Source of the DNA: an uncultured Rhodospirillales bacterium | GTDB lineage: Bacteria; Pseudomonadota; Alphaproteobacteria; Rhodospirillales; 2-02-FULL-58-16 | Assembly (NCBI GenBank): GCA_913053795.1 | Contig: CAJXGZ010000063.1 | Coordinates: 1 to 9,755 of the forward strand | DNA length: 9,755 nt | Direction of reading: 5' to 3' | Part shown: piece after piece, positions 1-7,908 of the stretch | Layout: each line of letters starts with the position of its first letter | Numbering within the stretch: position 1 is the first letter of the stretch | Notes under the pieces: model-generated | The model's input: only the letters and a program-made list of their open reading frames with translations | The model's database searches: none | Told to the model about the DNA's origin: nothing | Translations under genes and position numbers: made by a program

Positions 1-758
1 AGGCGGGCGCCGTTAACGCCGCCACCCCCGCCGAGGCCGCAAGCGGGGGAGACGGCGCCGATTTCATTATTTCCATCGTCGGCGACGACGACGCGTCCCG
101 CGCCGTTTGGCTGGGGCCGGAAGGGGCGCTAGCCGGCGCGCCAAAACCGGGCGTCATCGCCATCGAGAGCACGACCCTGTCGCGCCAATGGATCATGGAG
201 CTGGACGAGCGCCTGCGCACCGCCGGGCTCAGGTTCATGGACTGCCCGGTGACGGGAGGCCCCGACGGCGCCCGCAACCAGGCGCTCACCCTTCTTGCCG
301 GCGCCGATAAGGAAACCCTTGAGGAAGCGTGGCCGATTCTGTCCGCCTACGCCAAGCGCTATATTCACTTCGGCCCGGTCGGCGCGGGAACCGCCTACAA
401 GCTCATCGTCAATCTCATGGGCGCGGCGCAAGGGGCGGCGCTGGCCGAGGGAATGGCGCTGGCGGAAAGGGCCGGACTGGACCTGGAAAAAGTGGGCGAG
501 GCCCTAAGCTCCGGCGCCGTGGCCAGCCCCCATGTGAAGTACATGGTGGAGCGCATGGTCAAGGGCGGCCACGACGACGTCTATTTCTCGGCCCGCTGGC
601 GCCATAAGGACGCCGACTATGGACTAAGGCTGGCGGCGGAATTGGGCATGGCCGCGCCCTGCTCGGCGCAATCGGAGAAACTCTACCGGGAAGCGTTGGA
701 AAAGGGCCTCGGCGAAAAAAACTCAAGCGTCGTTTTCGAACTTCTGCGCAAAAAATAA
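1..758 (+). CDS. NAD(P)-dependent beta-hydroxyacid dehydrogenase, 3-hydroxyisobutyrate dehydrogenase family (5' partial)
   Basis: The gene is cut by the left edge; the first complete codon is at 3, and 251 residues are visible to the TAA at 756-758. The family is usually about 290-300 residues, so roughly the first 40, with the GxGxMG dinucleotide-binding loop, are missing. What remains is typical. The rest of the Rossmann fold reads ADFIISIVGDDDASRAVW, then IESTTLS, and the substrate-binding motif DCPVTGGPDGARNQ stands for the usual DAPVSGG. The catalytic-lysine helix is GAGTAYKLIVNLMGA, and the C-terminal all-helical domain contains RHKDADYGLRLA. The family oxidises 3-hydroxyisobutyrate, tartronate semialdehyde or related 2,3-substituted hydroxyacids in the cytoplasm; the exact substrate cannot be read from this piece. 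It converges on the chemosensory operon with a 2-base gap, and I see no clear terminator between them. No functional link to the operon is evident. Confidence 0.9.
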   Translation, partial: AGAVNAATPAEAASGGDGADFIISIVGDDDASRAVWLGPEGALAGAPKPGVIAIESTTLSRQWIMELDERLRTAGLRFMDCPVTGGPDGARNQALTLLAGADKETLEEAWPILSAYAKRYIHFGPVGAGTAYKLIVNLMGAAQGAALAEGMALAERAGLDLEKVGEALSSGAVASPHVKYMVERMVKGGHDDVYFSARWRHKDADYGLRLAAELGMAAPCSAQSEKLYREALEKGLGEKNSSVVFELLRKK

Positions 759-760
759 TT

Positions 761-2401
761 CTAGAGCACCCTTTCGGGCGGGAATCTGAGAGTCACCGTG
801 GTTCCTTTCCGGATCTTGCTTTGAAGATCAAGCGCGCCGCCGTGCAGTTCGGTGAAGGTCCGGGCCAGCGGCAATCCAAGGCCGGTCCCGGTATGTTTGC
901 GCGAAAGGTCGCCGTCAACCTGGCCGAAGGGACTCATCACCTTTTCCAAATTTTTCTTGGCTATACCGATGCCCGTATCGGCGACGCTGATAACCATGCT
1001 CCCCGTCTCTTCAATATTGGCCTTGATGGTGACGCTGCCCCCTTCCGGGGTGAACTTCACGGCGTTGGAGAGGAGATTAAGCAGCGTTTGCCTCAACATG
1101 CGTTCGTCGGCGAAAAGGAACGGCAGTTTGCTGTCCACCTTGGTGGACACTTTCAGCAGCCCTTTTTCAGCAGGTTGTTTGACCAGCCGCAAGGTGGTGG
1201 AGATCAACGCATCAATGGACAATTTCTCTTCGTTCAACGTCGCCTTGCCCGCCTCGATGCTGGAAAGGTCCAGAATGTCGTTGATGATTTCCAGGAGAAG
1301 ATGGCCTGAGTCGTTGATGTCCTTCACATAGTTTTCGTATTTCTTGCTGTTTTCGGCGCTTAAGGGGCCGAGAACCTCATGAAGTATCATGTCGGAGTAG
1401 CCGATGATGGCGTTCAAGGGCGTGCGCAGCTCATGGCTTATGTTGGCCAGGAACTGGGTTTTCGTCCGGTTGGCGTCCTCGGCCAACTCCTTGGCTTTCC
1501 GGGCCTCCTCCTCGGCGCGCTTGAGTTCGCGGGTGCGTTCCGCCACCATTCGCTCCAGGCCGTCTTCCCTTTTCTTGACCTTGGCGACCAGCTTGCGCGT
1601 TTGGTCGTGCAGGAACTTATGGCGCAACAGAGCCCGGATGCGCGCCTTCAGAATGGAAATGTCGCTTGATTTGCCGACGAAGTCGTGGGCGCCGGCCTCA
1701 AGCGCCCGCCTGGCGTTTTCCTTGGTTTCCTGGGCGCTGATCAAGAGCACGATGATCGCCGATTCGCCGATTTCATCGGAAACCCCGAGACGCTTGCAGA
1801 CTTCGATGCCGTCAATGTCGGGCAGAACCAGATCAATCAGGACGCAGTCGTATTCGTTCTTCCCGGCCAGCGCCAACCCTTCCTTGGCGTCGGCCGCCAC
1901 GTCCACATGGTGGCCGTCGTTGTTCAATTCGCCGGACAAGTACTCCAGATAGGTGGGGCTGTCGTCGATTACCAAAATGCGCGCCTTGCGGAAAAACATA
2001 TCCTCGGTCTTGATGATGGAGGCCTTCCGGCAGGATTTGCGCATGAGGGAGTGGGCGCGCAGCATCAAGATTTCCGGGTCTTCGCTCTTGGCGACGTAAT
2101 CGTCGGCGCCGCTTTCCAGAGCCCGCAACTGGGCGCCCAGATCCTCGTCCATGGTCAGCATGAGGATGGGAACGTCTTGGGTGTTGACGTTCAAGCGGAC
2201 GCGGCGGCACAAATCGTCTCCGAGGATGCCGGGCAGGTGATAGTCCACCATCAAGAGATCGGGACGGAAGGTGTTGAGGGCCTCCAGGGCTTCTTCGGCG
2301 GAATGGAAGCAAGCGGTCTCGAACCCTTCTTCCTCCAGGATCAGCTGGAGCTTCAGAGCCTGTGTCGGCGAGTCCTCGACCATCATGATTTTTTTGGTCA
2401 T
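761..2401 (-). CDS. Cytoplasmic hybrid histidine kinase with two N-terminal receivers (CheS3-like)
   Basis: 546 residues, no membrane segment. Receiver 1 (about 4-120) has acidic pair E9-D10, phospho-acceptor D53, T83 and K105. Receiver 2 (about 140-260) has D146-D147, D190, S222 and K244, so both look phosphorylatable. A charged coiled coil (about 265-312) leads to HisKA with SHELRTP, phospho-His H323. The HATPase domain has N box (N446), G1 box DTGIGI (D475), F box (PFGQV) and G2 box (GTGLGL, 505-510). It begins at an ATG that overlaps the cheB stop (ATGA) and is the last gene of the operon. Domain order and position match CheS3 of the Rhodospirillum centenum Che3 cluster, where phosphate passes between CheA3 and CheS3 to control encystment (known there, inferred here). 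It probably takes the place of a CheY or WspR-type output: CheA would phosphorylate the receivers and so tune the kinase. Its own downstream partner is not in the window. Confidence 0.93.
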   Translation of the reverse strand: MTKKIMMVEDSPTQALKLQLILEEEGFETACFHSAEEALEALNTFRPDLLMVDYHLPGILGDDLCRRVRLNVNTQDVPILMLTMDEDLGAQLRALESGADDYVAKSEDPEILMLRAHSLMRKSCRKASIIKTEDMFFRKARILVIDDSPTYLEYLSGELNNDGHHVDVAADAKEGLALAGKNEYDCVLIDLVLPDIDGIEVCKRLGVSDEIGESAIIVLLISAQETKENARRALEAGAHDFVGKSSDISILKARIRALLRHKFLHDQTRKLVAKVKKREDGLERMVAERTRELKRAEEEARKAKELAEDANRTKTQFLANISHELRTPLNAIIGYSDMILHEVLGPLSAENSKKYENYVKDINDSGHLLLEIINDILDLSSIEAGKATLNEEKLSIDALISTTLRLVKQPAEKGLLKVSTKVDSKLPFLFADERMLRQTLLNLLSNAVKFTPEGGSVTIKANIEETGSMVISVADTGIGIAKKNLEKVMSPFGQVDGDLSRKHTGTGLGLPLARTFTELHGGALDLQSKIRKGTTVTLRFPPERVL

Positions 2402-3480
2402 TTGCGCTTCGCCGAGACTGCGTTCATGACGCCGGGCGCAATGGCCTCAAGGGGCAATGTTTCGCGGACGGCGCTCAAGGCTTCCGCCTCCGCCGGCATG
2501 CCGTAGATCACCGCGGTGGATTCGCTTTCCGCGATGGTGTGTCCGCCCGCCTTTTTGATTTCCAGAAGACCCGCCGCGCCGTCGGTTCCCATGCCCGTCA
2601 ACAGGACGCCCAGGGCTTTCGCCCCCTGGTCCCGGGCCATGGAGCTGAAAAGAGTCGTTCCGGAAGGCCGGTGGGCGTCGACCATGCCGCCGGCGCTGAT
2701 TTTTAGAAGCCCTTCCCTGATTTCAAGATGACGGTCCTCGGGCGGCAGATACACCTTGCCCGGAACCGGGGTCTCTCCGTTCTTGGCGATGACCACCTTG
2801 AACGGCGTGACGTCGTTGAGCCAGTTAACGAATCCTTCCGTGAAGCCGTCGGTGATGTGCTGCACGGCCAGTATGGGAAGGGGGAACGCGCCGCCAAGGC
2901 CGCACAAAACCTGGCTAATGGCGTTGGGGCCGCCGGTGGAGGCGACGATTCCCAGGACTTTGGGCGGCGCGCTTGGGGCCATTACTCCCGGCGTCGTGAA
3001 CGCCGCCTCGGGCGCACTTTTCGTCTTAGACCCGAAATCGAGATTGCGCCGGACGGTCTGTCGCACCACCTTGACCTGGCTCATGCCGGCCAATTGATCG
3101 CACAACTGACGCGCCATGGTCTGATAATCGTCATCGCCGACCCCCACCGGTTTTTCGACCACCGCCAGCGCCCCGGCGCGAAGGGCGTTCATGGTGATGT
3201 TCAGATCTTCCTTCTCGACGGAGGCGGAGACGACGACGATGGGCGTCGGCCGCGACGACATGATTTGCAGCGTCGCGTCCAGGCCATTCATGCCGGGGAG
3301 TCTGATGTCCAAGGAAATAACGTCGGGCTGGACCTGGTTCAGTTTGCGCAAAGCCTCCTCGGCGTTGTCAACCACCGCGGCGACTTCAAGCCGGGGGTCC
3401 TCGCTGATCATGTGGCGCAACAGCTCCTGCACCACGGGAGAATCTTCGACAATCATGACTTTTATTGTTTTGCTGCTCAC
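2398..3480 (-). CDS. cheB: Chemotaxis response regulator protein-glutamate methylesterase CheB
   Basis: 360 residues, full length for CheB. The N-terminal receiver (about 6-115) has E12-D13, phospho-acceptor D58, S85 and K110 before a cis-type KP. A linker (about 115-172) leads to the CheB methylesterase domain with an intact catalytic triad: S181 in VASTGGP, H208 in VQHI and D300 in GMGTDGAAGL. The enzyme removes methyl groups from (and deamidates) receptor glutamates, and CheA phosphorylation activates it. The start is GTG, overlapping the cheA stop as GTGA; the reading SSKTIKVMIVEDSP from there is the normal start of the receiver. It overlaps the hybrid kinase by ATGA. The oddity is contextual: the matching methyltransferase gene in the same operon is broken, so this CheB would work against a CheR encoded elsewhere, or act mainly as a phosphate sink. 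Confidence 0.97.
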   Translation of the reverse strand: MSSKTIKVMIVEDSPVVQELLRHMISEDPRLEVAAVVDNAEEALRKLNQVQPDVISLDIRLPGMNGLDATLQIMSSRPTPIVVVSASVEKEDLNITMNALRAGALAVVEKPVGVGDDDYQTMARQLCDQLAGMSQVKVVRQTVRRNLDFGSKTKSAPEAAFTTPGVMAPSAPPKVLGIVASTGGPNAISQVLCGLGGAFPLPILAVQHITDGFTEGFVNWLNDVTPFKVVIAKNGETPVPGKVYLPPEDRHLEIREGLLKISAGGMVDAHRPSGTTLFSSMARDQGAKALGVLLTGMGTDGAAGLLEIKKAGGHTIAESESTAVIYGMPAEAEALSAVRETLPLEAIAPGVMNAVSAKRK

Positions 3481-5684
3481 AAGATTTGCTCAATGGCGTC
3501 CAAAAGGTTCCTCTGATCGAATTTATGCTTAACCACATAAGCGTCGGCGCCCAGGGAAAGACCGCGTTCCTGGTCCTCCGCGCTTTCAAGGGAGGTGACG
3601 ATGATGACGGGAATATGGGCGATTCCCGGGTCTTTCTTGATTTCCGCAAGCAGGTCGAAGCCGTCCAGGCGCGGCATTTGGGTATCGCTGACCACCAGGT
3701 CGATGGGCTGGGAGCGCAGTTCGGTGAGGGCCTCAATGCCGTCCATGGCGATGATAACATGGTAGCCGTGGGCTTCGAGGATGTTTTTTTCCAGCGTGCG
3801 GGTGGTTATGGAATCGTCGACCACCAGGATGGTCGGCGGTTTTTCCTCGGGGGCGCGCTCCGCGGTTTCCAGCTTTACGGCGGCGCCGCGCTTGTGGAAA
3901 GCGTCAGTCAGGGCGTAGGGGCTGAGAACGGTGGAGATGGATCCGTCCTCCAGCAGAATGCCGCCCGCCACCTTGCTTCCCTTGGGCAGGGGGAACCCTA
4001 AATCCTTAATCACGGCGTCGCGGATGGAGAGCAGGGAATCCACCGCCACCGCCGCCCGCGTTTGGCCGGAATTAATGATCAGAACCGGCATGACCCCTTC
4101 CTGCACGCTGACCTCGGCGGAGTCCAGATTCAGCAGGCCGGCGAGGCTTTGAATGGGGACCAGCCTTCCTTGAATGTTGATGACGGGCGCGCCTTCCACG
4201 GTTTTTACGTCCGCCACATTAACGCGGCACAGGCGTTCGACGCTGTCGGTGGGAATGGCGAAGGTGTTTCCCCGGCTGACCACCATGAGAAGCCGATGGG
4301 TGGAAATGGACAGCGGCAGAAGTAAATGGAACTTGGTTCCGGGACCATCCTTGTCCACCACTTCGAGATTGCCGTTGAGGCGGGCGACGGTTTCTTGAAC
4401 GACGGACATGCCCATGCCCCTGCCCGCCAGACCGCCCACTTTCTTGACGGTGGAGAAGCCGGGCTTGAAGATGATGTCCAGAAGCTCCCCATCCGAAGCG
4501 CCGGCCGCATTTTCCTTGGTGAGGCGTCCCTCGCGCACCGCCTTCCCGGCGATTTTTTTTAAATCAACGCCGCCTCCGTCGTCGTCGACCTCGACGGAGA
4601 GGCGGCCGCCCTCCACCTTGAAGGCGACGGTGATGCGACCGGTTTTGTTTTTTTTGTTTTTGGTCCGCAGCCGTGGCGTTTCAATGCCGTGATAGACGGC
4701 ATTGCGGACCATGTGCATCAACGGGTCCTTGAGCGCCTGAAGAACCAGCCGGTCGGCTTGGACCTCCAAGCCGACGATGCGCGCCTCGACCTCCTTATGC
4801 TCGTCTTGGGCCAAGTCCCGGATCATCTTTCCAAACCCGCCGAAAATATTTTCCACCGGCGTCATCCGCGCCAAACGGATTTCATCCTGGAGTTCGCCGC
4901 CCAGTTGGCGAAGCATCCATGCGCTGCGTCGCTGCATACGCCGCGCCGATCTGGTTTCCTTGGAAAGCCGGCGGATATGCCCGTCCAAGGCGTCGAGACG
5001 CCGCGTCATGGGGCCGCCGTCCTTGCGGATGGGCGAGGCGACGCCGCCGATCGCGCCCCAAACCCGCTCCACATCGTCAAGGGTTCGCTCGATGGCGCGC
5101 AATTTGCGCTCCACGGCTTCTTGGCCCACGTTCTCCGTCATCAATTGTCCGGCCGAGCGCAGAAGACGGTCCAGGTTGGCGGCGCTGACCCTGATGGAGG
5201 ACTCGGCCGCGTCGGCGGGCGAAGCGGATTGGCTGGGCGGGCGTTTGTCCTCTTTGCGCCTCGCCAGGGTCGTCTCAGGGGGCGTCTCCGCAGGAGCTTC
5301 CCCTGCGAGAAACTGATCGATAGCCTGCAAAGCCGAAGCGGGCTCCGGCGGGTTTTCCCCCTTGACGAAGGCCACCACCCAATCCTCGATGGCGTCCGAT
5401 ACGCCGAGGATAACCTTGATGACCGGCGCGCTGAGCCGCATGTCCTGGGACCGAACCCTCACGAACAGGGTCTCCAAGCGGTGCGCCAGGGTCTCCACCG
5501 GCTTCATATCGGCGGCTCGCGCCGCGCCTTTCAGGCTGTGGGCGCGGCGGAAAATTTCGTCCATGGTTTTTTGGCCGAACGCTTGCTCGCCGGATTCCAT
5601 CTTGTTCAGGGTGGACCGGATGTATTCCAGGTGGTCCTTGTATTCGGCCTGGAAGGCGGCGAGGAGTTTGGCGCGGATATCCAT
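3477..5684 (-). CDS. cheA: Chemosensory histidine kinase CheA fused to a C-terminal receiver
   Basis: 735 residues. The P1/Hpt domain (about 1-105) has phospho-His H49 in AHSLKGAAR. A Pro/Ala/Glu-rich linker (about 110-160) follows in place of a P2 domain. The P3 dimerisation helices (about 163-280) include RLLRSAGQL and RLARMTPVENIF. The P4 kinase domain has N box HMVRNAVYHG (324-333), G1 box VDDDGGGVD (366-374) and G2 box GLAGRGMGM (418-426). The P5 CheW-like domain (about 462-600) is followed by a receiver (617-735) with D667, T697 and K719. Missing P2 plus an added receiver is the pattern of WspE, FrzE and CheA3 rather than of flagellar CheA; the receiver probably acts as sink or modulator of P1 phosphate. 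The ATG shares one base with the mcp stop (TGATG), with GGTGGAG upstream inside mcp, so the two are likely translationally coupled. It overlaps cheB by GTGA. Confidence 0.96.
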   Translation of the reverse strand: MDIRAKLLAAFQAEYKDHLEYIRSTLNKMESGEQAFGQKTMDEIFRRAHSLKGAARAADMKPVETLAHRLETLFVRVRSQDMRLSAPVIKVILGVSDAIEDWVVAFVKGENPPEPASALQAIDQFLAGEAPAETPPETTLARRKEDKRPPSQSASPADAAESSIRVSAANLDRLLRSAGQLMTENVGQEAVERKLRAIERTLDDVERVWGAIGGVASPIRKDGGPMTRRLDALDGHIRRLSKETRSARRMQRRSAWMLRQLGGELQDEIRLARMTPVENIFGGFGKMIRDLAQDEHKEVEARIVGLEVQADRLVLQALKDPLMHMVRNAVYHGIETPRLRTKNKKNKTGRITVAFKVEGGRLSVEVDDDGGGVDLKKIAGKAVREGRLTKENAAGASDGELLDIIFKPGFSTVKKVGGLAGRGMGMSVVQETVARLNGNLEVVDKDGPGTKFHLLLPLSISTHRLLMVVSRGNTFAIPTDSVERLCRVNVADVKTVEGAPVINIQGRLVPIQSLAGLLNLDSAEVSVQEGVMPVLIINSGQTRAAVAVDSLLSIRDAVIKDLGFPLPKGSKVAGGILLEDGSISTVLSPYALTDAFHKRGAAVKLETAERAPEEKPPTILVVDDSITTRTLEKNILEAHGYHVIIAMDGIEALTELRSQPIDLVVSDTQMPRLDGFDLLAEIKKDPGIAHIPVIIVTSLESAEDQERGLSLGADAYVVKHKFDQRNLLDAIEQIL

Positions 5685-7291
5685 CAGGTTCGATATTTCT
5701 CCACCAAGTTGCGCAGTTGGCCGCCAAGGGCGTTCAGGTTGCCGGCGGCGTTTTCCAGTAGTCCCGTGCTGTTGGCCGTCTGCTGGCTCGCTTGGCGGAT
5801 AGCTTGCATCGCCTGGGTCACTTGCTCCAGGCCGATCTGTTGCTGGTTGGCGGCGGCGGCGATCTGCTGGAAGGCGCTGACGCTTTCCTGGATGCTGCCG
5901 GACATTTGGCCCATGGCGTCTTCCGCCATGTCGGTTTTCTCCCGACCGAGCTCCACCCGCTTGACGGCTTCCTCGGTGACCATTACCGAGGTGTTGACGC
6001 CCTTTTGGATTTCCTCGAGGATAACCCGGACCTGCCCGGTGGCCTCCTTGGCCTGGTCGGCCAAATTCTTGATTTCATTGGCGACCACCGAGAAACGCCG
6101 GCCTTCCTCTCCGGCGTCGGCCGCTTCGATCGCCGCGTTCAGGGCCACCAGATTGGACTGTTCGGCGATGTCATTGACGGTGGCGATGATCTCGCCGATG
6201 GCATGGGTCTTTTCGCTCAGCATCACCACGTTCTCGGCCACCGTTCCGGCCTGTTCGCGGATGGCCTCCATGGCCTTGCCGGTTTCCTTCACCGCCTGCA
6301 AGCCCGAGGCTCCCGAGGCGGTGATGGATTGGGCGGTGGCGGCCACTTGGCGGGCTTTCTCCGAGACCTGGAGGCCGGACTGGTTGATTTCCTCGACGGT
6401 GGAGGTGATCTGCCGCATCGCCGTCGCCTGCTGCTTGGCGCCCGCCGCCTGTTGTTTGGTGGTGGCGAGGATTTCGGCGCTCGCCGAGTTGAGGTTTTCG
6501 GTGACGGCGCGGGTTTGTTCGGCGATGTCGCGCAAGGACTCGACCATATCGTTGAAGGAGCCGGAAAGCCGGCCGAGTTCGTTGGTGGACTCCACCGGAA
6601 GCTTCTCCAGATTCAGGTTGCCCTCGGCGATGCTCTTGGCGCGGGAGACGCAGCCGTCCAGCGGTTGGGTGATGGCGTGGGCGAAGTTCAGGCTGATGAA
6701 CGCTCCGATCAGGCCGGCGGCGACACTGATGATGATCTCCCAATTGATCATGGCGGCGATTTTCGCTTCCGATTGGGCGGTGAATTTCTTGACCAGATTA
6801 TTGGCGGCGGCCAGAAGCTCGGTGTTATGGGTCAGGACCTGCTTCAACAATTCGGACCGCGCCGGATCGTCCAGCGGCAACGTATGCAATTTCACGGTTT
6901 CGATTCGCAACTTGCTCGACAAGGCCTGTTGCTCGACAAAGGCCTTCTCGGCGCCGGCGATGGTGGCCCTGGGCAAGACGACGGTGCGGCCCGTCTTCAG
7001 GTTCTCGACGGCTTCGCCGCCGTTGATCAGCGCCTTCAGGGTGTTTTCAAAAATGTTCAGGGCGGCGGCGTGTGTGGTCTCGAATTTCTGGTGCGGCAGC
7101 AGCGTTTCCTTCATGAGGTGTTGGGTCAGCATGCGCTGTCGGCCCGCCAAGTCGATAACCACGCCGTCGGACTTCTGGTTATGTATGGAGATAACGGTGA
7201 ACGTCAAGATTACGGCAAGGGCCACGATAAAGAAGATTGAAACAAACAGCAGTCTTTGACGAACGGTTAAATTGTTTAATAAGGAAAACAT
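5684..7291 (-). CDS. mcp: Methyl-accepting chemotaxis protein with PilJ-type N-terminal sensor domain
   Basis: 535 residues. TM1 spans about 14-36. The periplasmic part (about 37-180) begins with IDLAGRQRMLTQ (46-57), the signature of the type IV pili methyl-accepting chemotaxis (PilJ) N-terminal domain, a helical bundle. TM2 is about 183-203, HAMP about 204-257 and the cytoplasmic helical hairpin about 270-525. The hairpin tip, 376-399, reads EQSNLVALNAAIEAADAGEEG and so on. It keeps the conserved core but has D391 where most receptors have the Arg of AARAGE. The C-terminus has no NWETF-like pentapeptide tether for CheR or CheB. The ATG has a strong Shine-Dalgarno, AAAGGAA, 7 bases upstream. 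The protein should sit in the inner membrane and control CheA through the two CheW adaptors; the ligand is unknown. Like PilJ-domain receptors in general it could sense a surface or pilus-related cue, but that is inference. Confidence 0.95.
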   Translation of the reverse strand: MFSLLNNLTVRQRLLFVSIFFIVALAVILTFTVISIHNQKSDGVVIDLAGRQRMLTQHLMKETLLPHQKFETTHAAALNIFENTLKALINGGEAVENLKTGRTVVLPRATIAGAEKAFVEQQALSSKLRIETVKLHTLPLDDPARSELLKQVLTHNTELLAAANNLVKKFTAQSEAKIAAMINWEIIISVAAGLIGAFISLNFAHAITQPLDGCVSRAKSIAEGNLNLEKLPVESTNELGRLSGSFNDMVESLRDIAEQTRAVTENLNSASAEILATTKQQAAGAKQQATAMRQITSTVEEINQSGLQVSEKARQVAATAQSITASGASGLQAVKETGKAMEAIREQAGTVAENVVMLSEKTHAIGEIIATVNDIAEQSNLVALNAAIEAADAGEEGRRFSVVANEIKNLADQAKEATGQVRVILEEIQKGVNTSVMVTEEAVKRVELGREKTDMAEDAMGQMSGSIQESVSAFQQIAAAANQQQIGLEQVTQAMQAIRQASQQTANSTGLLENAAGNLNALGGQLRNLVEKYRT

Positions 7292-7305
7292 AATTTTATT
7301 CCTTT
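7292..7305 (-). promoter_or_regulatory. Ribosome binding site of mcp
   Basis: The 14-base gap between the second cheW and mcp reads, on the coding strand, AAAGGAATAAAATT and then ATG. GGAA sits 7 bases from the start codon. This is the only junction in the operon core where a free-standing site, not an overlap, sets the start, and it may let the receptor be made independently of the adaptor upstream. Confidence 0.7.
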
Positions 7306-7905
7306 TTATTGCTTTTCCGATAAAACGCCCAAGGTCATCATTTTCTCGGTATCGATAAGAATCATTGCGTCCGGGGCCACCCCCTTGATAAATCGCCCCG
7401 GCAAGCCGGAAGCTTCACTTGCGGGAATCGTCAACTCATCTTCGTTGACCAGGCGAACCTCGTCGATGCGGTCCGTTTTGAGGCCGACTTCCGTTCCTTC
7501 CTTGCGGCGCAGAAAAACGATGTAACCCGCCTCAACCTTGTCTTTCTTGGGCAGTCCCAAAACGGTGGAGGCGTCCAGCACCGGCCTGATCTCGCCGTGC
7601 AAATTGACCACGCCCAGCAGTTCCGGCGGCGTCCCGGGAACGGGCGTGCAGGCGGTTTGTTGAAGAACCTCGGCCAGACCAGCCATATGGATGGCGTAGA
7701 GCTTCTCGCCGATCCAAAAGCTCAAAACGGGCGTCACGGCGCTCTCGGCGTCCGTTTTGGCTCCACGGACAGCCAGCCGCTTGGCCCGCTTGCGGTAAAC
7801 GGAATTGATTTGAGCGGCGCTCGGCTTCAGGGCCTTTTTCAAGCTCTGCCCGCTCTTCCCCAGGCGATCTTTCACCGCATCCCAGTCGATGTTTCCCCTG
7901 CTCAC
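7306..7905 (-). CDS. cheW: CheW-like coupling protein with N-terminal helical extension
   Basis: 199 residues, longer than plain CheW (about 150-165). The CheW SH3-like fold runs from about 58 to 190: VLSFWIGEKLYAIHMAGLAEVL, then a P-G-T-P-P-E-L-L-G-VVNLHGEIRPVLD core, DRIDEVRLV, and GLPGRFIKGV near the end. The first 45 residues form a separate segment beginning NIDWDAVKDRLGKSG and ending in a basic stretch RKRAKRLAVRG. Similar helical leaders occur on CheW paralogues in Che3-type operons (recollection, not searched). It couples the receptor to CheA. The GTG start at 7905 is the first possible start after an in-frame TAA that ends the broken cheR three bases upstream; a GAGGGG site lies at 7916-7921. 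The leader might bind another partner and so distinguish this adaptor from the first cheW. Confidence 0.92.
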   Translation of the reverse strand: MSRGNIDWDAVKDRLGKSGQSLKKALKPSAAQINSVYRKRAKRLAVRGAKTDAESAVTPVLSFWIGEKLYAIHMAGLAEVLQQTACTPVPGTPPELLGVVNLHGEIRPVLDASTVLGLPKKDKVEAGYIVFLRRKEGTEVGLKTDRIDEVRLVNEDELTIPASEASGLPGRFIKGVAPDAMILIDTEKMMTLGVLSEKQ

Positions 7906-7908
7906 TAG

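Noticed and set aside
745..790. Bidirectional terminator between the convergent dehydrogenase and kinase genes
   Set aside because: Only a tiny CCC-TTTC-GGG stem near 770 is visible; too weak to call.
1685..2506. 273-codon + strand open frame opposite the hybrid kinase, and similar ones at 2728-3516 and 8161-8898
   Set aside because: They mirror conserved receiver, CheB and CheW/CheR coding sequence on the other strand and show no domain of their own.
4689..7259. 856-codon open frame on the + strand, with a second one of 482 codons at 5792-7240
   Set aside because: Both lie opposite cheA and mcp, whose domains and catalytic motifs are unmistakable. The antisense translations are low in complexity, with His/Gly/Gln or Ser/Arg runs and no recognisable domain, as expected from GC-rich codon bias.
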